Source: Pseudomonas shahriarae
GTDB lineage: Bacteria > Pseudomonadota > Gammaproteobacteria > Pseudomonadales > Pseudomonadaceae
Assembly: GCF_014268455.2 (NCBI RefSeq)
Contig: NZ_CP077085.1
Location: 4,443,001-4,507,000 of the forward strand
Reading direction: 5' to 3'
Length of the DNA stretch: 64,000 nt
Position numbers and translations under genes: made by a program
Part shown: piece after piece, positions 9,052 through 19,912 of the stretch
Layout: the number at the start of each line of letters is the position of its first letter
Position numbering within the stretch: the first letter of the stretch is position 1
The notes under the pieces: model-generated
What the model saw: only the letters and a program-made list of their open reading frames with translations
Databases searched by the model: none
What the model was told of the DNA's origin: nothing

Positions 9052-11007
9052 ATGAGCAATAAAATTCTTGCCTACCGTCCCGACATCGACGGGCTCCGGG
9101 CCTTGGCTGTCCTGGCCGTAGTGATTTTTCACTTTAATAAGGAATGGTTACCAGGCGGATTCATCGGCGTCGACATTTTCTTCGTGATTTCAGGTTATTT
9201 GATCACAGGAATTATATTCAGACAAATATCCACAGAAGCGTTTACATTTACTGAATTTTATATTCGGAGAGCCCGAAGAATTCTTCCAGCCGCACTATTT
9301 CTTATTCTCATAACGACTATCTTTGGGCTTGCATTCATGGTTCCAATGGATATTGAAGAGCTTGCATACTCCTCAATAGCCTCCACACTTTCAGTCGCGA
9401 ATATTTACTTCTGGAAATTCTTGGATACCGGGTACTTCGCGGCATCTGCTGATATGGTTCCACTTCTTCACATGTGGTCACTTGGCGTAGAAGAACAATT
9501 TTATCTCGTCTGGCCAGCCCTGATTTTCTTTATTTTCAGAATCGGGGGCCGAAACGGCGTAATAAGTGCCGCACTATTAATAGCGACTGTTTCGTTTCTA
9601 TATGGCGAAAGCAAACTAGAATCTGATGCATCGTTTGCTTATTACATGCTCCCTTCACGGGCTGGCGAACTTTTGATTGGAGCTCTTGCTTTTTTCGCGA
9701 GCGAATCTTGGAAGCACCGTATAAGTCGAACTGCTGCTCAAGCCTTGGCAATGATAGGATTGCTCGCTGTCGCAGGGTCAATTGTGTTCATTAGCGAATC
9801 TCATGGCTTTCCAGGACTTATCTCTCTAATTCCGTCTTTAGGCGTCGCCGCAATAATTCTTGGCGGCGCTGTTACCAAGACAGTTGTTGGCTGCATACTT
9901 TCTCTACGTCCTTTAACATTTATTGGTCTTTTATCATTTTCACTTTACCTTTGGCACTGGCCTATCTTAGCATTTTATCGATATGCCTATGGACAGCCTG
10001 GAGGTACAGGCTACGTGATCTGTGGGTTTTTAATAATTATGGCAACACTGATGTCATATTATTTTATTGAAGTACCTTTTAGACGACCAGCAAAAAAAAT
10101 TATAAACTTTAAATCAATGGCCGTTTCGCTTTCTGCGGCTTTAACCGTAGCGATATCCTACCATGCAATAGGTAGCAAGGGGCTTATTAAGGAGTTTTCA
10201 CCAGCAGGGTACCACTCCAAAATCTTGTCTCACTTCAACCAAACTAAAGCTGCTTATCGTTACAACTACAACTGCCAGTTTGCTGAATTCAACAAAGACC
10301 TGATAGATTCCAAGCATTGCATCATTGGTCCAATCGACCAGAAACCAAGTGTTTTGATCTTCGGTGATTCAAATGCTGCTCATTTTGTTGGATATTGGAA
10401 AACCGTTGCCGAAAGTAAGAAAATCACCATGCGCAACATATCCCACAATTCTTGCATACCTTTATCTGGAAACAAGAGTCGACCCTATGTGACAGAGGGA
10501 TCTCGCGACTCTTGCGAAGAATTCAACAAACAAATAAGGGAATACTTGCCAGCATTTGAAACTATTATTATAGGTGCAGACTGGGAAGGCTATAAATACC
10601 GAAGCAAAACTTATATTTCCGACATTGAAAATCTGATAAAAGAGATGTCAGCAACGGGTAAAACCATTGTCATAAGTCTTAAGGTCCCTATTTTTAAGGA
10701 CTATGATAGAACGTGTGATTCCAAAGCGATCAAAATTCCCTACATGAACTGTATTGATCGAGGGAGGTATGCTGACACTGGGGAAACCGAGTTAAATAAT
10801 GAAATTATAACCATTGCCAATAAATACAGCAATGTATCTACATTCAGCCTTAGAGATTATATTTGTAAACAAGGAATCTGTTCAGCATATCTCAATGGAA
10901 ACCCTATATATTTTGACTTCGGGCATTTGAGCATGGCCGGCTCAGAGCAAATCGGAAAACTCTATTTATCAGAAGGTAAAACTCCTGATTTCATCTCAGT
11001 AAAATAA
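9052..11007 (+). CDS. acyltransferase-3 / SGNH O-acetyltransferase (OafA-like), copy 2
   Basis: 651 residues from the ATG at 9052, preceded by GGAAGAAAG. The longer frame from 8917 would place the conserved promoter inside the coding region, so I reject it. Same architecture as copy 1: membrane acyltransferase domain opening with YRPDIDGLRALAVLAVVIFHF, the HMWSLGVEEQFYLVWP signature, and a C-terminal SGNH domain with FGDSNAAH (Ser440) and Asp622-x-x-His625. Both copies keep all catalytic residues, so both are probably active; the membrane halves are much more alike than the SGNH halves, suggesting a shift of acceptor specificity. AT-rich, as copy 1. It ends at a hairpin terminator. Confidence 0.88.
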   Translation: MSNKILAYRPDIDGLRALAVLAVVIFHFNKEWLPGGFIGVDIFFVISGYLITGIIFRQISTEAFTFTEFYIRRARRILPAALFLILITTIFGLAFMVPMDIEELAYSSIASTLSVANIYFWKFLDTGYFAASADMVPLLHMWSLGVEEQFYLVWPALIFFIFRIGGRNGVISAALLIATVSFLYGESKLESDASFAYYMLPSRAGELLIGALAFFASESWKHRISRTAAQALAMIGLLAVAGSIVFISESHGFPGLISLIPSLGVAAIILGGAVTKTVVGCILSLRPLTFIGLLSFSLYLWHWPILAFYRYAYGQPGGTGYVICGFLIIMATLMSYYFIEVPFRRPAKKIINFKSMAVSLSAALTVAISYHAIGSKGLIKEFSPAGYHSKILSHFNQTKAAYRYNYNCQFAEFNKDLIDSKHCIIGPIDQKPSVLIFGDSNAAHFVGYWKTVAESKKITMRNISHNSCIPLSGNKSRPYVTEGSRDSCEEFNKQIREYLPAFETIIIGADWEGYKYRSKTYISDIENLIKEMSATGKTIVISLKVPIFKDYDRTCDSKAIKIPYMNCIDRGRYADTGETELNNEIITIANKYSNVSTFSLRDYICKQGICSAYLNGNPIYFDFGHLSMAGSEQIGKLYLSEGKTPDFISVK

Positions 11008-11012
11008 GGACC

Positions 11013-11035
11013 AGAGGCGATCAATGATCGCCTCT
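11013..11035 (+). terminator. hairpin terminator after acyltransferase copy 2
   Basis: Perfect 10-base arms AGAGGCGATC / GATCGCCTCT around a 3-base loop, starting 5 bases after the stop codon, followed by a pyrimidine-rich CTCTT tail. Tail is weak but position and stem are good. Nothing else is evident in 11036-11192. Confidence 0.6.
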
Positions 11036-11192
11036 CTCTTCACACCATCGTCCCGTGCGCCATAGTCGGAGCACCGAAAATCGTGCGACAACATTACTTG
11101 CCCAGTAGTTGACCGGGGGGGATAAAACACGTGATTTTGAACAGCAGTCGTTTACGAACCATCAAAGTGAACTGCCTTACCGCTATGAAGCA

Positions 11193-11885
11193 CTAACACG
11201 CACCTAAAAACCCAACCACCTTCCCCGCCGCAGCCTCCAAATGCTGCGCATGACTAAACCCCGAAGCCTTCAACGGCTTCAAATCATGATCCCCCGCCAC
11301 CAGCCACATCACCTCGATGCTCGGCGACAGCACATACCCCTCCACCGCCGCCCGATTGCCCAGCGCATCGCGTTCGCCCTGCACAATCAAGGTCGGGGTC
11401 TTCAGCCCAGCCAGATGCTCGACCCGTGGCTTCTCTGGCTTGCCCACCGCGTAGAACGGATACCCCAGACACACCAGTGCATCAGCCGCCAATTCATCGG
11501 CCAATAAACTGGCCATCCGCCCGCCCATGGACTTGCCGCCAATAGCCAAAGGCCCAGCGACATGACGTCGCACCTGGGCATATACCTCGCGCCAGCATTC
11601 CAGCAGCTTTGGAGCCGGATTCGGTGGGCGCCTGCCCCCGTCCACACGGCGCTGGGCCATGTAGGGAAACTCGAAGCGCAATACGTTCACGCCATGCCCG
11701 GCAAGGCGTGCAGCCATGTCGTCCATAAAGCCGGAGTCCATCGGCGCGCCAGCACCGTGGGCCAGGATCAGCGTGGGTGATGGGCCAGCGCCCTCGCGCG
11801 TGGCTGCATTCCACAACCAACCGTATTCACCCACACACTGCGCCCATTGATCCCCGTCAATACTGGCCTTGTGCTCTTTGCCCAT
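11193..11885 (-). CDS. alpha/beta-hydrolase family protein
   Basis: 230 residues from the ATG at 11885 (MGKEHKAS). A longer frame to 11972 would overlap the ccoN start and adds unconserved residues. Small alpha/beta hydrolase related to dienelactone hydrolases: [13 protein letters not shown] forms the oxyanion-side loop, GGKSMGG carries the nucleophile Ser119, GERDALG the acid and GDHDL the His. No signal peptide; cytoplasmic. Substrate unknown. Its first codons contain the Anr box of the divergent cbb3 operon, so transcription of the two is probably interdependent. Confidence 0.75.
   Translation of the reverse strand: MGKEHKASIDGDQWAQCVGEYGWLWNAATREGAGPSPTLILAHGAGAPMDSGFMDDMAARLAGHGVNVLRFEFPYMAQRRVDGGRRPPNPAPKLLECWREVYAQVRRHVAGPLAIGGKSMGGRMASLLADELAADALVCLGYPFYAVGKPEKPRVEHLAGLKTPTLIVQGERDALGNRAAVEGYVLSPSIEVMWLVAGDHDLKPLKASGFSHAQHLEAAAGKVVGFLGAC
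11847..11860 (+). promoter_or_regulatory. Anr (FNR-type) box upstream of first cco operon
   Basis: TTGATCCCCGTCAA matches the Pseudomonas Anr consensus TTGAT-N4-GTCAA at all ten fixed positions. It is centred 111 bases upstream of the ccoN ATG and lies inside the 5' coding sequence of the divergent hydrolase. A TATAAC at 11910-11915 could be the -10; that would put the box near -67, a class I site. A class II start near 11895 is the alternative. Confidence 0.75.
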
Positions 11886-11964
11886 GCTTGCCTCGCTTTT
11901 TAGTCTGCCTATAACTCCAGCCCAAGTGCTGCATCTGCTTGGGTTGAACCGTGGATGGGGAACC

Positions 11965-13389
<1,425 letters not shown>

Positions 13390-13396
13390 GGAGTCG

Positions 13397-14008
13397 ATGA
13401 TGAAACACGAAACGATTGAAAAGAACGTCGGCCTGCTGATGCTGCTGATGGTGCTTGCCGTGAGTATCGGTGGCCTGACGCAGATCGTCCCGCTGTTCTT
13501 CCAGGACGTCACCAACAAGCCGGTCGAAGGCATGAAGCCCTACACCGCGCTGCAACTGGAAGGCCGTGACATCTACATCCGCGAAGGCTGCGTACAGTGC
13601 CACTCGCAAATGATCCGGCCGTTCCGCGCCGAAACCGAACGCTACGGCCACTACTCGGTCGCCGGCGAAAGCGTGTGGGACCACCCGTTCCTGTGGGGCT
13701 CCAAGCGTACCGGTCCGGACCTGGCCCGGGTAGGTGCACGCTACTCCGACGACTGGCACCGCGCGCACTTGTACAACCCGCGCAACGTCGTGCCTGAGTC
13801 GAAGATGCCGGCCTATCCATGGCTGGTCACCGCCCAGGTCGACAGCAGCCACACCGAAACCAAGCTCAAGGTCATGCGCACCCTCGGCGTGCCGTACACC
13901 GACGCGGACATCACCGCCGCCGTGGACAGCCTCAAGGGCAAGACCGAAATGGACGCTCTGGTCTCCTACCTGCAAGTGCTCGGCACTGCAATCAAGAGCA
14001 AGAGGTGA
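13397..14008 (+). CDS. ccoO: cbb3-type cytochrome c oxidase subunit II, monohaem (first operon)
   Basis: 203 residues. One N-terminal membrane anchor (about 11-33) followed by a periplasmic cytochrome c domain with the haem motif C65-VQ-C68-H69. It passes electrons from CcoP to the CcoN active site. The start may be the ATG at 13397 or the adjacent ATG at 13400; GGAG precedes both. It lies 7 bases after ccoN and 3 bases before ccoQ. Confidence 0.95.
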
Positions 14009-14011
14009 ACC

Positions 14012-14230
14012 ATGGGTTTTGAACTGGATACCGGAATGATCCGCGGCCTCGGCACGCTGGTGGTGGCAATTGCCTTCATCGGCCTGTCGCTGTGGGTGTT
14101 CAACTCCAAGCGCAACCCGGAGTTCGCCGAGGCCTGCCTGCTGCCATTTGCCGATGAGCCTAAGCCTGACGCCACCGGCACCCCATCCGACGCTCAAGAA
14201 GAGCCTGTAACAAGGAGCATTCGGCCATGA
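14012..14230 (+). CDS. ccoQ: cbb3-type cytochrome oxidase subunit CcoQ (first operon)
   Basis: 72 residues. One membrane helix (about 9-30) followed by LWVFNSKR and the LLPFADEP segment common to CcoQ/FixQ. It stabilises the oxidase complex rather than carrying a cofactor. Its TGA overlaps the ATG of ccoP, so the two are coupled. The soluble tail is about 10 residues longer than in the second copy. Confidence 0.9.
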   Translation: MGFELDTGMIRGLGTLVVAIAFIGLSLWVFNSKRNPEFAEACLLPFADEPKPDATGTPSDAQEEPVTRSIRP

Positions 14231-15150
14231 CTACCTTTTGGAGTACATGGATCTGTGTACTGACCCTCGGCAGCCTGATCGGCCTGACCTGGCTGTTGTT
14301 CGGCACCCGCAAGGGCGAGACCAAGGGCAGCGTCGACCAGACCATGGGCCACGCCTTCGACGGGATTGAGGAGTACGACAACCCTCTGCCCCAATGGTGG
14401 TTCATGTTGTTCGCCGGCACCCTGGTATTTGCCGTCGGCTACCTGATCCTCTATCCGGGCCTGGGCAACTGGAAAGGTGTCTTGCCGGGCTATGAAGACG
14501 GCTGGACCCAGACCAAGGAATGGGACAAGGAAATGGCCAGGGCCGACGCCAAGTTCGGGCCGATCTTCGCCAAATTCGCAGCCATGCCCGTGGAAGAGGT
14601 CGCCAAAGACCCACAAGCGCTGAAAATGGGCGGTCGCCTGTTTGCCTCCAACTGCGCGGTGTGCCACGGCTCCGATGCCAAGGGCGCCTATGGCTTCCCG
14701 AACCTGGCGGACGACAACTGGCGCTGGGGTGGTTCGGCGGACGCAATCAAGCTGACCATCATGAACGGTCGCCACGCTGCAATGCCGGCCTGGGGTGAAG
14801 TGCTGGGCGAAGACGGTGTGAAAAACGTCGCTGCCTATGTACGCCACGACCTGGCCAAGTTGCCGCTGCCGGCTGACAGCAAGGTTGACCTGGTCGCCGG
14901 CCAGCAAGCGTTCAGCACCACTTGCGTGGCCTGCCACGGCCCAGAGGGCCACGGTGTAGAAGCCATGGGCGCGCCGAACCTGACGCAACCTGCCGGCTTC
15001 ATCTACGGCACCAGCCTGGCGCAGTTGCAACAGACCATCCGTCACGGTCGCCAAGGCCAGATGCCGGCGCAGGAAGCACTGCAAGGCAACGACAAGGTCC
15101 ACCTGCTGGCGGCCTACGTCTACAGCCTGTCGCAAAAAGAGCAGAAGTAA
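14227..15150 (+). CDS. ccoP: cbb3-type cytochrome c oxidase subunit III, dihaem (first operon)
   Basis: 307 residues. Two membrane helices (about 8-26 and 57-76) with the conserved [10 protein letters not shown] element between them, then two periplasmic cytochrome c domains with C143-AV-C146-H147 and C233-VA-C236-H237. Entry point for electrons from soluble c-type cytochromes. It lacks a stretch of about 14 residues present near residue 91 of the second copy. Last gene of the first operon. Confidence 0.95.
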   Translation: MTTFWSTWICVLTLGSLIGLTWLLFGTRKGETKGSVDQTMGHAFDGIEEYDNPLPQWWFMLFAGTLVFAVGYLILYPGLGNWKGVLPGYEDGWTQTKEWDKEMARADAKFGPIFAKFAAMPVEEVAKDPQALKMGGRLFASNCAVCHGSDAKGAYGFPNLADDNWRWGGSADAIKLTIMNGRHAAMPAWGEVLGEDGVKNVAAYVRHDLAKLPLPADSKVDLVAGQQAFSTTCVACHGPEGHGVEAMGAPNLTQPAGFIYGTSLAQLQQTIRHGRQGQMPAQEALQGNDKVHLLAAYVYSLSQKEQK

Positions 15151-15164
15151 GCTTCACGCTACAA

Positions 15165-15201
15165 GCTGCAAGAGAAGAGTTCTCAACTCGGCTCTTGCAG
15201 C
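15165..15201 (+). terminator. possible terminator after first cco operon
   Basis: Perfect 10-base arms GCTGCAAGAG / CTCTTGCAGC with a 17-base loop, 15 bases after the ccoP stop. The tail is CCCTCCCCCC rather than T-rich, so termination may be inefficient or Rho-dependent. Confidence 0.4.
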
Positions 15202-15676
15202 CCTCCCCCCCTTTCCCGCTCCAGACTTGCCACTCACCGCTGCTCCCCTGCGCCCCATTGTCGCACCCTTCTAAAGCACACCTTTCCCCTCCCGCCATTC
15301 GGGTCTACGCTTGTTCCGACAGTAGACCGGTGTTGAGCGGTCGCAGACCGACTTGCACGCGATGAGTCTGACATTCAAGCAAGGTGACAGGCGCAAAGGC
15401 TGACAGTTACCGGCTGTCACGCCATTGACCATTCGTCACTGCGCCAGCTTGTTTGCCCAGACCTGCGCGCAAGTGCCTGCACCCCTGCAAAATTCCTGTC
15501 CAACCCGTCAGCTTTTCATTTTTGATTTTGTCCTTACGCCAAACATGGAAAGGGCGCAGAATCTGGTTTGTAAAGCATTGACGCAGGTCAGCGTTACGTT
15601 GCAATGGCACCCCGCTTTCTCCATACTTGCGACCGATTTTTATCCTAATAAAACACCTAAACCGTGGAACCTTAGA
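15202..15676. other. intergenic leader of second cco operon
   Basis: 475 bases without a supported gene. The open frame from 15425 joins the ccoN frame but its residues are not CcoN-like. One imperfect Anr-type palindrome occurs at 15578-15591. The rest, including a GTGACAG / CTGTCAC inverted pair near 15384-15420, is unassigned and probably holds the operon promoter. Confidence 0.5.
15578..15591 (+). promoter_or_regulatory. weak Anr-type box upstream of second ccoN
   Basis: TTGACGCAGGTCAG has the right TTGA-N6-TCA layout but differs from TTGAT-N4-GTCAA at two of ten positions. Centre is 92 bases upstream of the ATG. In P. aeruginosa the equivalent cco1 operon is largely constitutive, so this may be a weak or non-functional site. 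Confidence 0.3.
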
Positions 15677-17119
15677 ATGAGCACAGCAATCAGTCCGACT
15701 GCTTATAACTATAAGGTAGTCCGCCAGTTCGCCATCATGACGGTGGTCTGGGGGATCCTTGGCATGGGGCTCGGTGTCTTCATCGCCTCGCAACTGGTCT
15801 GGCCGGAGTTGAACTTCGACCTGCCATGGACGACGTTTGGACGCCTACGCCCGCTGCACACCAACCTGGTGATCTTCGCCTTCGGCGGATGTGCACTGTT
15901 TGCCACTTCCTACTATGTCGTGCAGCGAACCTGCCAGACGCGACTGATTTCCGACGGTCTCGCCGCCTTCACCTTCTGGGGCTGGCAAGCGGTTATCGTG
16001 GGCGCCATCATCACCCTGCCAATGGGCTTCACCACCACCAAGGAATACGCGGAATTGGAATGGCCCCTTGCCATCCTTCTGGCGATCGTCTGGGTGACCT
16101 ACGGCATCGTGTTCTTTGGCACCATCGTCAAGCGCAAGACCAAGCACATCTACGTTGGCAACTGGTTCTACGGCGCATTCATCGTCGTGACGGCGATGCT
16201 GCACATCGTCAACCACGCCTCGTTGCCGGTGAGTTTCTTCAAGTCCTACTCGGCCTACGCCGGTGCGACCGATGCGATGATCCAGTGGTGGTACGGCCAC
16301 AACGCCGTAGGGTTCTTCCTGACCACGGGCTTTCTGGGGATGATGTACTACTTCGTGCCGAAACAGGCCGAGCGTCCGATCTACTCCTATCGCCTGTCCA
16401 TCGTGCACTTCTGGGCACTGATCACCCTGTATATCTGGGCCGGCCCGCACCACCTGCACTACACCGCACTGCCGGATTGGGCACAGTCCCTGGGCATGGC
16501 CATGTCGATCATCCTGCTGGCTCCGAGCTGGGGCGGCATGATCAACGGCATGATGACCCTGTCGGGCGCCTGGCATAAGCTGCGCACCGACCCGATCCTG
16601 CGCTTTCTGGTGGTGTCGCTGGCGTTCTACGGCATGTCGACCTTCGAAGGCCCGATGATGGCCATCAAGACCGTCAACTCGCTGTCTCACTACACCGATT
16701 GGACCATCGGCCACGTACACGCCGGCGCTCTCGGCTGGGTAGCGATGATTTCCATCGGCGCGCTATACCACATGATTCCCAAGCTGTATGGCCGGGCGCA
16801 GATGCACAGCACCAGCCTGATCAACACCCACTTCTGGCTGGCCACTATCGGCACCGTGCTCTACATCGCCTCGATGTGGGTCAACGGCATCACCCAGGGC
16901 CTGATGTGGCGTGCGATCAACGACGACGGCACCCTCACCTATTCCTTCGTCGAAGCGCTGCAAGCCAGCCATCCTGGTTTCATCGTCCGCGCCCTCGGTG
17001 GTGCGTTCTTTGCCAGCGGCATGCTGTTCATGGCCTACAACGTATGGCGCACCGTGCGTGCTTCCAACCCTGTAGAGGCTGAAGCCGCCACCAAGATCGC
17101 CGTCGTGGGAGCTCACTGA
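15677..17119 (+). CDS. ccoN: cbb3-type cytochrome c oxidase subunit I (second operon)
   Basis: 480 residues from the ATG at 15677 ([13 protein letters not shown]), which aligns with the start of the first copy; the 84-residue upstream extension is rejected. Same 12-helix catalytic subunit with His61, His208, His258-His259, His346 and His348. Several stretches are near-identical in DNA to the first copy, others clearly diverged. By position next to ccoG it corresponds to P. aeruginosa cco1, the housekeeping cbb3 oxidase. Its TGA overlaps the ATG of ccoO. Confidence 0.96.
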   Translation: MSTAISPTAYNYKVVRQFAIMTVVWGILGMGLGVFIASQLVWPELNFDLPWTTFGRLRPLHTNLVIFAFGGCALFATSYYVVQRTCQTRLISDGLAAFTFWGWQAVIVGAIITLPMGFTTTKEYAELEWPLAILLAIVWVTYGIVFFGTIVKRKTKHIYVGNWFYGAFIVVTAMLHIVNHASLPVSFFKSYSAYAGATDAMIQWWYGHNAVGFFLTTGFLGMMYYFVPKQAERPIYSYRLSIVHFWALITLYIWAGPHHLHYTALPDWAQSLGMAMSIILLAPSWGGMINGMMTLSGAWHKLRTDPILRFLVVSLAFYGMSTFEGPMMAIKTVNSLSHYTDWTIGHVHAGALGWVAMISIGALYHMIPKLYGRAQMHSTSLINTHFWLATIGTVLYIASMWVNGITQGLMWRAINDDGTLTYSFVEALQASHPGFIVRALGGAFFASGMLFMAYNVWRTVRASNPVEAEAATKIAVVGAH

Positions 17120-17727
17120 TGAAGCACGAAGTAGTCGAGAAGAATATCGGCCTGCTGGCCTTCTTCATGGTCATCGCCGTGAGTATCGGCGGCCTGACCC
17201 AGATCGTTCCGCTGTTTTTCCAGGACGTGACCAACAAGCCGGTCGAAGGCATGAAGCCGCGTACCGCCCTTGAACTGGAAGGCCGCGATGTCTACATCGC
17301 CAACGGCTGCGTCGGCTGCCACTCGCAGATGATCCGCCCGTTCCGTGCCGAAACCGAACGCTACGGCCACTACTCGGTCGCCGGTGAAAGCGTGTGGGAC
17401 CACCCGTTCCTGTGGGGTTCCAAGCGTACTGGTCCGGACCTGGCCCGTGTTGGCGGTCGTTACTCCGATGACTGGCAGCGTGCGCACTTGTACAACCCGC
17501 GCAACGTAGTGCCCGAATCGAAAATGCCGGCGTACCCGTTCCTCGTGGAAAACAAGCTCGACGGCAAAGACACCGCCAAGAAAATGGAAGTCTTGCGCAC
17601 CCTCGGCGTGCCCTACACCGACGAAGACATCGCCGGTGCCCAGGCAGCCGTCAAGGGCAAGACCGAAATGGACGCGCTGGTGGCCTACCTGCAAGGCCTG
17701 GGCACCATCATCAAAAGCAAACGGTGA
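17119..17727 (+). CDS. ccoO: cbb3-type cytochrome c oxidase subunit II, monohaem (second operon)
   Basis: 202 residues, one N-terminal membrane helix and a haem-c site C64-VG-C67-H68. Differs from copy 1 by VG in place of VQ inside the haem motif and in a more divergent C-terminal third. The start overlaps the last base of ccoN (TGATG), giving translational coupling. Electron relay from CcoP to CcoN. Confidence 0.95.
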   Translation: MKHEVVEKNIGLLAFFMVIAVSIGGLTQIVPLFFQDVTNKPVEGMKPRTALELEGRDVYIANGCVGCHSQMIRPFRAETERYGHYSVAGESVWDHPFLWGSKRTGPDLARVGGRYSDDWQRAHLYNPRNVVPESKMPAYPFLVENKLDGKDTAKKMEVLRTLGVPYTDEDIAGAQAAVKGKTEMDALVAYLQGLGTIIKSKR

Positions 17728-17732
17728 TCTGA

Positions 17733-17918
17733 ATGGATATCGGGATGATTCGAGGCCTGGGCACCGTTGTCGTGATGGTGGCCTTTATCGGTCTGGCGTT
17801 GTGGGTATTCAGCCCCAAGCGCAAGTCAGAGTTTGAAGACGCGACCTTGCTGCCTTTTGCGGATGATCCCGAAGCCATCAAGCACGTCGAGCAAGCTTCT
17901 AGGAGTAACAAAGAATGA
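17733..17918 (+). CDS. ccoQ: cbb3-type cytochrome oxidase subunit CcoQ (second operon)
   Basis: 61 residues, one membrane helix (about 6-27), then [12 protein letters not shown] and [10 protein letters not shown] as in the first copy. It starts 5 bases after ccoO and overlaps ccoP by ATGA. Complex-stabilising small subunit. Confidence 0.9.
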   Translation: MDIGMIRGLGTVVVMVAFIGLALWVFSPKRKSEFEDATLLPFADDPEAIKHVEQASRSNKE

Positions 17919-18898
17919 CTACGTTCTGGAGTCTGTACGTCACAGTCCTCAGTCTGGGTACCATTTTTGCCCTGACCTGGCTGCTGCTGTCGACCCGCAA
18001 GGGCCAGCGCGCCGAGCAAACGGACGAGACAGTTGGTCACTCGTTCGATGGCATCGAGGAATACGACAACCCACTGCCAAAGTGGTGGTTCATGCTGTTC
18101 GTCGGCACCATCGTGTTTGCCCTGGGTTACCTGGTGCTGTACCCGGGCCTGGGCAACTGGAAAGGCCTGCTGCCGGGCTATGCCTACCTCGATAATGACA
18201 AGCAAACCCCATTCGCCAACGGCCAGACCGGCTGGACCGGCGTGCACGAGTGGGAAAAGGAAATGGCACGCTCGGACGCCAAGTTTGGGCCGATCTTCGC
18301 CAAATTTGCGGCCATGCCCATTGAGGAAGTAGCCAAGGACCCGCAAGCCCTGAAGATGGGGGGCCGCCTGTTCGCCTCCAACTGCTCGGTCTGCCACGGC
18401 TCCGACGCCAAGGGTGCCTACGGCTTCCCCAACCTGACCGACGCCGACTGGCGCTGGGGCGGCGAGCCGGAGACCATCAAGGCCAGCATCATGGCCGGCC
18501 GCCATGCGGTGATGCCGGGCTGGTCTGAAGTCATCGGCGAACAAGGCGTGGCCGACGTGGCCGGCTTTGTGCTGACCAACCTCGATGGCCGCAAGCTGCC
18601 GGAAGGCGCCAAGGCCGACGTGGCCAACGGCGAGAAACTCTTCGCCGCCAACTGCGTGGCCTGCCACGGCCCGGCCGGTAAAGGTACGCCAGCGATGGGC
18701 GCACCTGACCTGACCCACCCGGGCGCGTTCATCTACGGTTCCAGCTTCGCCCAACTGCAGCAGACCATCCGTTACGGCCGCCAGGGCCAGATGCCTGCGC
18801 AGGAGCAACTGCAAGGTAACGACAAGGTGCACTTGCTGGCGGCGTATGTTTACAGCCTGTCGCACAAAGAGCAGCAAGAGCAGCAAGAACAGAAGTAA
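17915..18898 (+). CDS. ccoP: cbb3-type cytochrome c oxidase subunit III, dihaem (second operon)
   Basis: 327 residues. Two N-terminal membrane helices, the [11 protein letters not shown] element, and two haem-c sites C157-SV-C160-H161 and C247-VA-C250-H251. Compared with copy 1 it carries an insertion after GLLPGYA (about 91-106) and a Q/E-rich tail of repeated EQQ. A strong terminator follows, so the operon ends here. Confidence 0.95.
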   Translation: MTTFWSLYVTVLSLGTIFALTWLLLSTRKGQRAEQTDETVGHSFDGIEEYDNPLPKWWFMLFVGTIVFALGYLVLYPGLGNWKGLLPGYAYLDNDKQTPFANGQTGWTGVHEWEKEMARSDAKFGPIFAKFAAMPIEEVAKDPQALKMGGRLFASNCSVCHGSDAKGAYGFPNLTDADWRWGGEPETIKASIMAGRHAVMPGWSEVIGEQGVADVAGFVLTNLDGRKLPEGAKADVANGEKLFAANCVACHGPAGKGTPAMGAPDLTHPGAFIYGSSFAQLQQTIRYGRQGQMPAQEQLQGNDKVHLLAAYVYSLSHKEQQEQQEQK

Positions 18899-18916
18899 GC
18901 TGCAAGCCGCAAGAGA

Positions 18917-18952
18917 AAGCCCCGTATAGCGCATGCTGACGGGGCTTTTTTG
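18917..18952 (+). terminator. intrinsic terminator of second cco operon
   Basis: Arms AAGCCCCGT (18917-18925) and ACGGGGCTT (18939-18947), perfectly paired, followed by a run of T. It lies 18 bases after the ccoP stop and isolates the oxidase operon from the toxin-antitoxin genes and ccoG. Confidence 0.85.
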
Positions 18953-19040
18953 TTTCCAGTGAAGCGCATCGACTGCTTGTAGCTTGCAACTGCGCCGTAG
19001 TAACGTAACTACATTCCCCCATCCCGCTGGGAGGCGCCCC

Positions 19041-19295
19041 ATGACTATCACGACAATCTCCAGCCGCGAATTCAACCAAGACACAAGCGGTGCCAAAAAA
19101 GCCGCGCGCCAAGGACCGGTTTTTATTACCGACCGAGGCAAGCCTGCTCATGTGCTGCTAAGTATTGAGGACTACCAAAAATTGACAGGCATCAACGCCG
19201 ATATTGTTGACCTGTTGGTGATGCCCGAAGCGGCGGATATCGAGTTTGAAACCGAACGTGCCGTAATTATCCATCGACCCGTGGACCTCTCTTGA
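19041..19295 (+). CDS. Phd/YefM-family antitoxin
   Basis: 84 residues from the ATG at 19041, preceded by GGGAGG at 8 bases; a 19-residue upstream extension in frame is rejected. N-terminal half is the Phd/YefM DNA-binding fold: TTISSREFNQDTSGAKKAA, GPVFITDRGKPAHVLLS, IEDYQKL. The C-terminal acidic part would wrap the toxin. It binds and neutralises the downstream PIN-domain toxin and represses the pair. Its TGA overlaps the toxin ATG. It lies between ccoP and ccoG, genes that are adjacent in P. aeruginosa. Confidence 0.88.
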   Translation: MTITTISSREFNQDTSGAKKAARQGPVFITDRGKPAHVLLSIEDYQKLTGINADIVDLLVMPEAADIEFETERAVIIHRPVDLS

Positions 19296-19705
19296 TGTAT
19301 CTGCTCGATACCAATGTCATTTCCGAGTTACGCAAACCCCAAGCCGACAAAAATGTGGTGGCGTGGGCCAAAACCGTCGCTGCGCCACGCCTGTATATTT
19401 CGGCGATTACCTTGAAGGAACTGGAGACTGGGGTGCTGCGAATGGAACGCCGTGACCCCGCGCAGGGCAAGGTCTTGCGCACCTGGCTCAAACGCCATGT
19501 CATGCCGGCCTTCGATGCCAGGATCCTGCCAATTGACGCTGCCGTGGCCTTGCGCTGCGCCAGCCTGCATGTGCCAGATCGCGCTAACGAAGGTGATGCG
19601 CTGATCGCCGCAACCGCTCTGGTTCATGGCCTGACCGTGGTCACCCGCAATGTCGCCGACTTCCAAAGCAGCGGCGTGAAACTGATCAACCCGTGGGACC
19701 AATGA
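19295..19705 (+). CDS. PIN-domain ribonuclease toxin, VapC/FitB family
   Basis: 136 residues from the ATG at 19295 (a TTG one codon earlier is possible). PIN domain with the expected acidic residues: Asp5 in YLLDTNVISEL, Glu in LKELETG, Asp in EGDALIAATA and Asp in TRNVADF. VapC toxins are Mg-dependent RNases that cleave tRNA or rRNA. All active-site positions appear intact, so the module is probably functional. Coupled to the antitoxin by TGATG. Paired with Phd rather than VapB, which is a common mix. Confidence 0.88.
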   Translation: MYLLDTNVISELRKPQADKNVVAWAKTVAAPRLYISAITLKELETGVLRMERRDPAQGKVLRTWLKRHVMPAFDARILPIDAAVALRCASLHVPDRANEGDALIAATALVHGLTVVTRNVADFQSSGVKLINPWDQ

Positions 19706-19745
19706 CCTTCGAGCCCTGAAAAACCGTCCATACTCCTCCTGTCAA

Positions 19746-19759
19746 TTGATTCAAGTCAC
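19746..19759 (+). promoter_or_regulatory. candidate Anr box upstream of ccoG
   Basis: TTGATTCAAGTCAC matches TTGAT-N4-GTCAA at nine of ten positions. It overlaps the first of two copies of TCAATTGATT (19742-19751 and 19768-19777). Centre is about 160 bases upstream of ccoG. No good -10 lies at the class II distance, so activity is uncertain. Confidence 0.4.
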
Positions 19760-19912
19760 GTACACCATCAATTGATTTCCCCCAACGCGACCAAAGGTCG
19801 CACCCGTTCACCCGTACTACAGGCGTATCATTGCGCCACTGCTAGACCCCTATTTTGACCCCGGTTGGCACGTACTGGCCGAGGCAAATCTCCACTGCCG
19901 TGGGATGCAATG

